DNA of 13,958 nt. It comes from Desulfobacteraceae bacterium UBA2230 (lineage in GTDB: Bacteria > Desulfobacterota > Desulfobacteria > Desulfobacterales > Desulfosarcinaceae). Made by a program: the position numbers and the translations under genes. Shown here in pieces: positions 6,487 through 13,107 of this stretch. The first letter of the stretch is position 1. Each line of letters starts with the position of its first letter. The notes under the pieces are model-generated. The model made no database searches. It worked only from the letters and a program-made list of their open reading frames with translations, and was not told the DNA's origin. The stretch is taken from positions 1 through 13,958 of the forward strand of contig DDYQ01000099.1 in NCBI GenBank assembly GCA_002348005.1. Reading direction: 5' to 3'.

Positions 6487-7920
6487 ATGAAAATAGAACG
6501 CCTAGACGACTACCGCTGGCGCATTGAACCCGAAGGCGATATGCGGGTGCCGGGGCTGGTCTTCAGCAACAGTGAACTATTCGAACAATTGCGGCGCGAG
6601 GAGGCCCTTCAGCAGGTGGCCAACGTGGCGACGCTTCCGGGCATTGTTAAAGCTTCGCTGGGCATGCCCGATATTCATTGGGGATACGGATTCCCCATTG
6701 GCGGTGTGGCCGCTTTCGACTGGCACGAGGGCGTGGTTTCGCCCGGCGGGGTGGGCTACGATATCAACTGCGGGGTCCGCCTGGCCGCCACCGATCTGCG
6801 GTGGGAGGATATCCGCGAGCGCATGCGCGACCTGGTGGAGGCCCTTTACCGCAATGTGCCCTCGGGCGTCGGCGCCACCGGATCGGTCAAACTCGCGCCC
6901 GCCGACGCGAAAAAGGTTCTGGTGCAGGGCAGCCAGTGGGCGGTGAGCCAGGGGTTCGGCAGCGCCGAAGATATCGAGCGCACCGAAGACCGCGGCTGCC
7001 TGTCCGGCGCCGATCCATCGGTCATCAGCGAGCGGGCGATGGAACGCGGCCGCAAGCAGCTGGGGACGCTGGGTTCCGGCAACCACTTTGCCGAAATCGG
7101 CATTGTGGAGGCGGTCTACCATCCGCAGGCCGCCCACGCACTTGGCCTTTTCGAGGGCCAGGTCACCGTCCTGGTGCACAGCGGATCGCGCGGCTTCGGC
7201 TATCAGGTGTGCGATGATTTTCTGGCCTTCATGACCAAGCATATGCGCGGTCTGGATATCCGGGTGCCGGATCGCCAGCTGGCCTGTGCCTACATCCAGT
7301 CGGATGCAGGGCGCGAATACATGGCCGGAATGGCCTGCGCGGCCAACTACGCCTGGAACAACCGCCAGGTTCTGCTGCACCGCTGCCGCGAGACCTTCGA
7401 GGAGGCCCTGGGCATCAGCCCGCGGTCGTTGAATATGCGCCTGGTCTACGACGTGTGCCATAACATCGCCAAAAAAGAGGAGCATGTGGTGGACGGTAAG
7501 CGCCGCACCCTTTGCGTGCACCGCAAGGGGGCGACGCGCGCCTTCGGACCGGGTCACCCGGCCTTGAGTCCGGAGTACCGCGCCATCGGCCAGCCCATCC
7601 TGATACCGGGCGACATGGGCACCGCATCGTACGTTCTGGTGGGCACCGACGGGGCCATGCGTGAAACCTTCGGCTCCACCTGCCATGGTGCGGGGCGCGT
7701 GCTCAGCCGCACGGCCGCCAAAAAGCGCAGCAAAGGGCGGTCCATCGGCCGCGAACTGGAAGACCGGGGCATCCTGGTGCGCTGGACCGGCCGCGCGACG
7801 CTGGCCGAGGAAATGCCCGAGGCGTACAAGGATGTCTCTCAGGTGGTTGCCGTGGTGCATGGCGCGGGCATTTCCAACAAGGTGGCCAAGCTCAGGCCGG
7901 TCGCCGTGGTCAAGGGATGA
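6487..7920 (+). CDS. rtcB: RNA-splicing ligase RtcB (3'-phosphate/5'-OH ligase)
   Basis: Mn- and GTP-dependent ligase that joins 2',3'-cyclic phosphate or 3'-phosphate RNA ends to 5'-OH ends. The protein is 477 residues, full length. All active-site residues can be placed: GVGYDINCGVR with the metal Cys95, LGTLGSGNHFAEI with His200, VHSGSRGFG with His231, YDVCHN with His325, CVHRKGATRAFG, IPGDMGTASYV, and STCHGAGRVLSRT whose His400 is the guanylylated residue. Spacing closely follows the archaeal enzyme. I chose the ATG at 6487 (MKIERLDDYRW), which has AAGG about 10 nt upstream; an in-frame ATG at 6445 adds 14 unconserved residues and has no ribosome site. Archease is directly upstream. No RtcR-type activator or RtcA cyclase lies nearby, so the substrate (tRNA, or mRNA cut by toxins) is open. 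Confidence 0.96.
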   Translation: MKIERLDDYRWRIEPEGDMRVPGLVFSNSELFEQLRREEALQQVANVATLPGIVKASLGMPDIHWGYGFPIGGVAAFDWHEGVVSPGGVGYDINCGVRLAATDLRWEDIRERMRDLVEALYRNVPSGVGATGSVKLAPADAKKVLVQGSQWAVSQGFGSAEDIERTEDRGCLSGADPSVISERAMERGRKQLGTLGSGNHFAEIGIVEAVYHPQAAHALGLFEGQVTVLVHSGSRGFGYQVCDDFLAFMTKHMRGLDIRVPDRQLACAYIQSDAGREYMAGMACAANYAWNNRQVLLHRCRETFEEALGISPRSLNMRLVYDVCHNIAKKEEHVVDGKRRTLCVHRKGATRAFGPGHPALSPEYRAIGQPILIPGDMGTASYVLVGTDGAMRETFGSTCHGAGRVLSRTAAKKRSKGRSIGRELEDRGILVRWTGRATLAEEMPEAYKDVSQVVAVVHGAGISNKVAKLRPVAVVKG

Positions 7921-8001
7921 ACGGACGCTTGAAGTTCGAAGGTAACGGAACCGGGCGGCGGGAGACCCTGACGGTTCATTCGAATAGAACGGGAGACAGG
8001 T

Positions 8002-8829
8002 TTGAATTGGGTTGAAGCGGTTGTTCTGGGAATCGTGCAAGGGCTCACCGAATTCCTGCCGGTAAGCAGCTCGGGGCACCTGGTAATGGGTCAGTTCCTG
8101 GCCGGATTGCAGGAACCGGAACTGCTGTTCGATATCAGCGTGCACGGCGGGACCCTGCTCGCTGTACTGGCCGTGTTCCATCGTGACCTGCTGGCGATTG
8201 CCGGTTCCGTGGCCCAAATCCCTTCGGCGCTGCGTACGGCAGGGGGACTGTCCGCACTGGCAATGGATCGCAGCGAAGTGCGGCTGCTTTGGATGATCGT
8301 CCTGGGCAGCATTCCCACGGCGATACTGGGCCTGCTGTTAAGCCACATGGCCGAGGAACTTTTCGGCACCATCCGGCTGGTGGGCTTCGCCCTGCTGGTC
8401 ACGGGCACCTTCCTGTGGTATACGCGGCGCCGCAGCGGCCGTGGCCGTCCCCTGCGCGAGATGCGCTGGCGCGATGCCGTTCTTATCGGTTTTGCCCAGG
8501 GATTGGCGATCGTGCCGGGCATCTCCCGTTCGGGCGCCACGATCGCCACGGCGCTCTATCTGGGACTCGATCGCGAGTTGGCGGGTCGCTTCTCTTTCCT
8601 GCTCTCCATCCCGGCCATCATCGGGGCGCTGGCGCTGGTGTTCAACGGTGACCTGTTTCGTTCCACCCTGCCGCTCGGCGTGATTCTGGCCGGCAGTCTC
8701 AGTGCGGCGGCGGTCGGTTATCTCGCACTGATATTTCTGCTGCGCATCGTCAAACGGGGGCAGCTGCACCGTTTTGCGCCCTACTGCTGGGTAGTGGGGA
8801 TAGCCGCCCTGATCATGTCAACGGTATGA
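8002..8829 (+). CDS. uppP: Undecaprenyl-diphosphatase UppP (BacA family)
   Basis: Integral membrane phosphatase that recycles undecaprenyl pyrophosphate to the monophosphate carrier used for peptidoglycan and O-antigen synthesis; extra copies give bacitracin resistance. The 275 residues fit the family. The first signature is QGLTEFLPVSSSGHL (13-27, the (E/Q)xxxE motif and conserved Ser/His) and the second is QGLAIVPGISRSGAT (166-180, with PGxSRSxxT and the catalytic Arg176). Several hydrophobic spans lie between and after them. The start is TTG at 8002, giving MNWVEAVVLGIVQG at the normal family N-terminus, with GGGAG about 6 nt upstream. It ends with tandem TGA codons. The 81-nt gap from rtcB carries two TTCGAA sites (near 7934 and inside ATTCGAAT at 7978-7985). 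Confidence 0.95.
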   Translation: MNWVEAVVLGIVQGLTEFLPVSSSGHLVMGQFLAGLQEPELLFDISVHGGTLLAVLAVFHRDLLAIAGSVAQIPSALRTAGGLSALAMDRSEVRLLWMIVLGSIPTAILGLLLSHMAEELFGTIRLVGFALLVTGTFLWYTRRRSGRGRPLREMRWRDAVLIGFAQGLAIVPGISRSGATIATALYLGLDRELAGRFSFLLSIPAIIGALALVFNGDLFRSTLPLGVILAGSLSAAAVGYLALIFLLRIVKRGQLHRFAPYCWVVGIAALIMSTV

Positions 8830-8833
8830 TGAG

Positions 8834-8849
8834 GTTCGGAAGTTCGGGA
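8834..8849 (+). repeat. Tandem octamer in the uppP/phosphohexomutase spacer
   Basis: GTTCGGAA (8834-8841) is followed immediately by GTTCGGGA (8842-8849). A related AAGTTCGAAGG stands in the spacer on the other side of uppP, just after 7930. Role unknown. Confidence 0.5.
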
Positions 8850-8880
8850 GCTTTGAATCCTATAGAAGAAGGAGAGAATT

Positions 8881-10236
8881 ATGCTAAATCCTGAGATTTT
8901 CCGCCAGTACGACATCCGTGGGATTGCGGGCCGGGACCTGGATGAGGCGGACGTGATCCGGATCGGTCAGGGCATTGGAACCTATCTTGCCAAGGAAGGC
9001 AACCGCTTCGTTGCCGTAGGACGCGACTGCCGGCTTACCTCGGAGGCCTATGCCGAGCGTTTGATCCAGGGACTGACCTCCACCGGCTGCAGGGTGGTGG
9101 ATATCGGCATGTGCCCCACGCCGGCCGGCTATTTCGCTATCCGGCACCTTGGGACCATGGGATGCGTCATGGTCACCGCCAGCCACAACCCTCCGGAATA
9201 CAACGGGTTCAAAGTGTGCAGCGGAATCGATTCGGTTTATGGGGAGCAGCTCCAGGAAATCCGCCGGATTATCGAAGCGGGTGAATTTGAAAAAGGGTGG
9301 GGGAAAACCGAGACCTATAAAATACTGCCGGCCTACATCAATTATGTGCTGGACAACATCCGACTGCAGAAGCCGCTGCGCGTGGGGGTGGACAGCGGTA
9401 ACGGCACCGCCGGCATGACCGCCGTTCCCATTTTCAAGCGCCTGGGCTGCGAACTGCATGAGCTTTACTCAGAACCGGACGGCACCTTCCCGAACCATGA
9501 AGCCGATCCGACCGTGGCCGGAAACATGGCCGATCTGGTGGCCCTGGTAAGGTCACAGAAACTGCATGTCGGCATCGGGTTCGACGGCGACGGCGACCGG
9601 CTGGGTGTGGTCGACTCGGACGGCACTCTGATTTACGGCGATCAGCTGATGATCATTTTCAGCCGCGAAATTCTTTCACGCAAACCGGGTGCCACGTTCA
9701 TTTCGGAAGTCAAATGCTCCCAGACCATGTATGACGATATCGCCAAACACGGCGGCAACGCCATCATGTGGAAGACCGGCCACTCCATGATCAAGCAGAA
9801 GATGAAAGAAGTCAAAGCCGAACTGGCCGGAGAGATGAGCGGCCATATCTTCTTTGCCGACCGCTACCTGGGCTACGACGACGCGGTCTACGCCGCCTGC
9901 CGGCTGCTGGAAATCCTGGCCTCCAGCGGCCAAACCATCACGCAGCTGCTGGCCGACGTTCCCAAAACCTACAGTACGCCCGAAATCCGCATGGAGTGCG
10001 CCGACAACATCAAATTCGAAGTGGTGCGCAAGGTGACCGATTACTTCCGAAAGCGCGCCAAAGTAATCGACATCGACGGCGCGCGGGTGCTTTTCGACGA
10101 CGGCTGGGGCCTGGTGCGGGCCTCCAATACGCAGCCGGCCCTCGTGCTGCGCTTCGAGGCGCTCACGCCCGAGCGCTTGAAAGAGATCCGCCTGATCGTG
10201 GAAACGGCACTGGAGAACATAAAAGCCGGCAACTAG
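8881..10236 (+). CDS. algC: Phosphomannomutase/phosphoglucomutase (AlgC/ManB-type alpha-D-phosphohexomutase)
   Basis: Cytoplasmic enzyme that interconverts 1- and 6-phosphates of mannose or glucose through a phosphoserine and a bisphosphate intermediate, feeding GDP-mannose and UDP/dTDP-glucose pathways for surface polysaccharides. The 451 residues show all four family sites in order: FRQYDIRG near the N-terminus, the phosphoserine loop TASHNPPEYNGFK (Ser101), the Mg-binding DGDGDR (235-240), the sugar-binding GEMSGH (317-322) and the phosphate-binding RASNTQP (413-419). Alignment from memory with Pseudomonas AlgC runs end to end, including WKTGHSMIKQKMKE. The strong ribosome site AGAAGGAGAG precedes the ATG. 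It ends in TAG, with TGA in frame four codons later, and is followed by a terminator. The symbol is by similarity; manB would serve equally. Confidence 0.94.
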   Translation: MLNPEIFRQYDIRGIAGRDLDEADVIRIGQGIGTYLAKEGNRFVAVGRDCRLTSEAYAERLIQGLTSTGCRVVDIGMCPTPAGYFAIRHLGTMGCVMVTASHNPPEYNGFKVCSGIDSVYGEQLQEIRRIIEAGEFEKGWGKTETYKILPAYINYVLDNIRLQKPLRVGVDSGNGTAGMTAVPIFKRLGCELHELYSEPDGTFPNHEADPTVAGNMADLVALVRSQKLHVGIGFDGDGDRLGVVDSDGTLIYGDQLMIIFSREILSRKPGATFISEVKCSQTMYDDIAKHGGNAIMWKTGHSMIKQKMKEVKAELAGEMSGHIFFADRYLGYDDAVYAACRLLEILASSGQTITQLLADVPKTYSTPEIRMECADNIKFEVVRKVTDYFRKRAKVIDIDGARVLFDDGWGLVRASNTQPALVLRFEALTPERLKEIRLIVETALENIKAGN

Positions 10237-10246
10237 ACCAGGCAGG

Positions 10247-10280
10247 CCTGACCCGCGCCGGACAAAGGGCAGGGTTTTTT
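10247..10280 (+). terminator. Rho-independent terminator after the phosphohexomutase gene
   Basis: CCTG (10247-10250), a bulged A and CCC (10252-10254) pair with GGG (10267-10269) and CAGG (10270-10273) across a 12-nt loop, followed by G and six T residues (10275-10280). It starts 10 nt after the TAG and would end the moeA-to-phosphohexomutase transcription unit. Confidence 0.75.
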
Positions 10281-10291
10281 CACCGCTCCTT

Positions 10292-11506
10292 TTGCAGGGC
10301 GCGGATCAAAAAAAGGAACGTTCAATTTCTACCGCTCAAATCAAGATCTTCGCGACCCTGTTCTTTGCGCTCTTCGTGACCATCACCGGTGTGGGCATCG
10401 TGGTACCCCTGCTGCCGGTCTACGCGCACCAGCTGGGCGCCGGCGGATTGGCCATCGGGTTGGTATTCGGCGGCTTTTCTTTCTCGCGCAGCTTGCTGCT
10501 GCCGGTTTTCGGCCGACTTTCGGACCGCAAAGGGCGAAAACCGCTGATCGTGGCCGGCCTGCTGGCCTACACCCTGGTATCGATTGCATTTATCTACTCC
10601 ACTTCGGTAGTGCAGTTGATCGCGATACGTTTTGTTCAGGGCATGGCCTCGGCCATGATCATGCCGGTGGTTCAGGCTTACGTGGGCGACATCACCCCCC
10701 CGGGCAAGGAAGGCCTGATCATGGGCATCTTCAGCATGTCGATGTTTTTCGGCCTCAGTCTGGGTCCGGTGGCCGGAGGCCTGCTCAACGATCATTTCAG
10801 CATGCAGGCCACCTTCATCTGCATGGGACTGCTCTCTTTCCTCGGGTTTGCCCTCGGTCTGGGCCTGCTGCCGCCCACCCGCACCGAAGCGGCCCTGAAC
10901 CGCAATCCGTCTCCGGCGCAGTGGCGCACCATCGTGCGTGACCGTGTGGTCGCGGGGATTTTTATCTACCGCTTTTGCTATACGGCCGCCATCGGCATCA
11001 TCTGGGGGTTTTTACCCGTGATGGCCGATGCGGAGCTGGGGCTTTCCAGTTCACGCATCGGCGTACTGGTCATGTTGGGCGTTTTCGTCAGCGGTCTGAT
11101 CCAGATTCCAATGGGCTATCTGGCGGATCGCTTCAACCGCCGCATCTTGGTGGTGACCGGCGGATTGGTGGCCGCCGCGGCAGTATTTCTCTATATGGGG
11201 GCAGACAGTTTCGGCGAGCTGTTTGTGGCCGGGGTGGTGTTCGGCCTGGGCGGCGGCACGGCCATGCCGGCCCTCATGGCCGTTGCGGTCACGAAGGGCA
11301 ACCATATCGAGTCCATGGGGTCGGTGATGGCCCTTTTGACCATGGGCCACAGCCTGGGGATGCTGATCGGGGCGGTGCTGGCCGGCCTGATGATGGAACT
11401 GCTCAGCCTGCGCGGCGCCTTCGGCTTGGGCAGTGCGATGGTGGTTCTGGGCGTGGCGTTCTTTTTCTTCAGCACCGCCGGCCGCAACCTGACCGAAAGG
11501 GCGTAG
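10292..11506 (+). CDS. Major facilitator superfamily transporter (TetA-like drug/metabolite exporter)
   Basis: Inner-membrane MFS permease with about 12 hydrophobic spans in some 404 residues. TM1 begins near residue 19 (IKIFATLFFALFVTITGVG). The loop 2-3 motif A is GRLSDRKGRKPL (74-85), and a second-half counterpart is GYLADRFNRRIL. Span 5 has GLSLGPVAGGLL, the motif C typical of antiporters. The substrate cannot be told; a multidrug or metabolite exporter is the usual reading. The start is uncertain: TTG at 10292 is the only conventional start before TM1 but has no ribosome site, whereas AAAAGGAA (10311-10318) sits 7 nt before ATT at 10325, which would be an AUU start. It ends in TAG, one base before the trmO ATG, so the two are co-transcribed. 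Confidence 0.9.
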   Translation: MQGADQKKERSISTAQIKIFATLFFALFVTITGVGIVVPLLPVYAHQLGAGGLAIGLVFGGFSFSRSLLLPVFGRLSDRKGRKPLIVAGLLAYTLVSIAFIYSTSVVQLIAIRFVQGMASAMIMPVVQAYVGDITPPGKEGLIMGIFSMSMFFGLSLGPVAGGLLNDHFSMQATFICMGLLSFLGFALGLGLLPPTRTEAALNRNPSPAQWRTIVRDRVVAGIFIYRFCYTAAIGIIWGFLPVMADAELGLSSSRIGVLVMLGVFVSGLIQIPMGYLADRFNRRILVVTGGLVAAAAVFLYMGADSFGELFVAGVVFGLGGGTAMPALMAVAVTKGNHIESMGSVMALLTMGHSLGMLIGAVLAGLMMELLSLRGAFGLGSAMVVLGVAFFFFSTAGRNLTERA

Positions 11507-11507
11507 C

Positions 11508-12023
11508 ATGACCATCACCATGACCCCCATCGGAGTAATCCACAGCCCCTATCAAACCGTCGAATCAATGCCTATCCAGCCCTCGGGCGCCGCGGAAGTC
11601 GCGGGCAGGGTGGTGATTGATTCGGCTTTCGCCGACGGTCTTGAAGACACCGAGGGCTTCTCGCACCTGATCCTGCTGTACTGCTTCCACCGAAGCCGGG
11701 GCTACGAACTGCGCGTCAAACCCTTCCTGGACGACCTCCACCGCGGCCTTTTCGCCACCCGCGCGCCGCGCCGGCCCAACCCCATCGGGATCTCCACTGT
11801 GGCGCTGATCCGGCGCGACGGCAACATTCTGCATATCCGCGGGGTCGATGTGCTCGACGGCACCCCTCTGCTCGACATCAAACCCTACGTTCCGGCCTTC
11901 GATGCGCCCCATGCCAGCCGCATCGGGTGGCTGGAGGGCAAAGCACAGCAGGCCGATCGGAAACGTTCGGATGACCGGTTTGCACCTGCGGGCGGGGAGA
12001 AGCATTGCCCCGGTGATCCCTGA
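11508..12023 (+). CDS. trmO: tRNA (N6-threonylcarbamoyladenosine(37)-N6)-methyltransferase TrmO (TsaA/VirR/YaeB family)
   Basis: SAM-dependent enzyme that methylates t6A37 of tRNA to m6t6A. The 171 residues cover the beta-barrel TsaA-like domain only; E. coli TrmO carries an additional C-terminal domain. The signatures are PIGVIHSPY (7-15), RAPRRPNPIGIS (85-96) and DVLDGTPLLDIKPYVP (114-129). The start ATG at 11508 follows the MFS stop after one base, with AAAGGG about 8 nt upstream; Met5 (11520) is an alternative. The last 20 or so residues (polar, Gly/Pro-rich) look unconserved. Other TsaA-domain proteins act on different substrates, so the tRNA role is by family. Convergent with epmA. Confidence 0.88.
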   Translation: MTITMTPIGVIHSPYQTVESMPIQPSGAAEVAGRVVIDSAFADGLEDTEGFSHLILLYCFHRSRGYELRVKPFLDDLHRGLFATRAPRRPNPIGISTVALIRRDGNILHIRGVDVLDGTPLLDIKPYVPAFDAPHASRIGWLEGKAQQADRKRSDDRFAPAGGEKHCPGDP

Positions 12024-12054
12024 GCCGCCGCTGCGGGCAGGGTTTCGCCAAAAG

Positions 12055-12086
12055 CCGACGGGCGCGGCGGTCGGGGTCGATCTTTT
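12055..12086 (+). terminator. Weak terminator-like hairpin after trmO
   Basis: CCGAC (12055-12059) pairs with GTCGG (12070-12074) around a G/C-rich loop, and T4 (12083-12086) follows some 8 nt later. The stem is short and the T-run displaced, so this is tentative. It lies 32 nt after the trmO stop. Confidence 0.3.
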
Positions 12087-12163
12087 CGCGGTCCCCAATC
12101 GGCTGAGCGGCTCAAAATGCGGTTGGCGCTGTAGTCGGCGGCGCCATTTGCGCGGGGACCGCG
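12087..12163. repeat. Inverted repeat with nested hairpin between convergent trmO and epmA
   Basis: CGCGGTCCCC (12087-12096) and GGGGACCGCG (12154-12163) are perfect 10-bp inverted arms 57 nt apart. Inside, TGGCGC (12124-12129) pairs with GCGCCA (12141-12146) across an 11-nt loop. The left arm follows a TTTT and the right arm is followed by TTCCTTC, so neither strand has a classic T-run. It may be a bidirectional termination or RNA-stabilising structure. Confidence 0.5.
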
Positions 12164-12173
12164 TTCCTTCGAA

Positions 12174-13088
12174 TCAAAGCTCTTCGGGCGTGAAGGCCAC
12201 CACCTCGTCGATCCGCGGGGCATCGGCCAACAGCATCAGCAGCCGGTCCAGACCCAGGGCATTGCCGCTGGCAGGCGGCATTTTTGCCAGCGCAGCCAGG
12301 AACGGCTCCGGCATCGGGTAGACCGTTCGCCCGGCCGCACGCCGGGCGGCCAGCTCCGCTTCGAAACGGCGGCGCTGTTCGGCGGGATCGGTCAGCTCGG
12401 AGAAGCCGTTGCACAGCTCTACTCCGGCCACGTAAAGCTCAAAGCGCTCGGCCAGATGCGGCGCCCCGCGCTTGGCGCGCGCCAGGGCACCGCAGGCCAT
12501 GGGATAGTCATGCAGAAATAAGGGGTGCGGGCGGCCGAGATGCGGCTCGATCGAGAAGGCCAGCACCTCGTCGAAGCGGTCCTGCCGCAAGGCCTCCTCG
12601 GGCGACAGGTTGGCATAACGACGGAATGCATCCGAGACGGTCATGCGCGGCCAGGGGGCCGATACATCGAGGCGGGTCCCCTGATAAGTGAAATGGCTCC
12701 GGCCCAGCGCTGCGCATACGCTGCGCACCAGTGTCTCGGTCTGGGCCATCATGGCGTGGTAGTCGGCGCCCGCCGTGTACCACTCCAGCAGCGTCATTTC
12801 CGGAAGGTGGCGGCCGCCGCGCTCCTTGCTCCGGAAGCATTTGCAGATCTGATAGATGCGTTCGTAGCCGGCCGCAAGCAGTCGCTTCATGCACAGCTCC
12901 GGGGAGGTCTGCAAGAACCAGTCGCCGCATTGCCGGGCATCGATGTGGGCTTCGGGCGCCGGGGCCGGGATGCATACCGGTGTGTCCACTTCCAGGTACC
13001 CCAGGGCATCGAAAAAACGGCGCACTGCCGCCGTTGTGCGGGCGCGCAGAATCAGATTGGAGCGGATGACGCTTTGACGGTCAGCCAT
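12174..13088 (-). CDS. epmA: Elongation factor P--(R)-beta-lysine ligase EpmA (GenX/PoxA family)
   Basis: Class II lysyl-tRNA-synthetase paralogue that attaches (R)-beta-lysine to a conserved lysine of elongation factor P, helping the ribosome through polyproline stretches. It has 304 residues and lacks the anticodon-binding domain of a true LysRS, as expected (E. coli EpmA has 325). Visible are LGYLEVDTPV (29-38), LQTSPELCMKRLLAAG (59-74), class II motif 2 FRSKERGGRHLPEMTLLEW (85-103), RFELYVAGVELCNGFSELTD (215-234) and motif 3 GNALGLDRLLML (275-286). The ATG at 13088 is chosen because it gives the family N-terminus; it has no clear ribosome site and no other start lies nearby upstream. It follows the deacetylase-like gene by 19 nt. 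The efp and epmB genes are not in the window, so the presence of beta-lysine supply cannot be judged. Confidence 0.93.
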   Translation of the reverse strand: MADRQSVIRSNLILRARTTAAVRRFFDALGYLEVDTPVCIPAPAPEAHIDARQCGDWFLQTSPELCMKRLLAAGYERIYQICKCFRSKERGGRHLPEMTLLEWYTAGADYHAMMAQTETLVRSVCAALGRSHFTYQGTRLDVSAPWPRMTVSDAFRRYANLSPEEALRQDRFDEVLAFSIEPHLGRPHPLFLHDYPMACGALARAKRGAPHLAERFELYVAGVELCNGFSELTDPAEQRRRFEAELAARRAAGRTVYPMPEPFLAALAKMPPASGNALGLDRLLMLLADAPRIDEVVAFTPEEL

Positions 13089-13107
13089 AAAAGTTAATAC
13101 GGTCTTT

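Noticed and set aside
6577..8217. A 546-codon open frame on the minus strand across rtcB and the start of uppP
   Set aside because: It spans two well-supported genes and their spacer, shows shadow-type composition and has no motif of its own.
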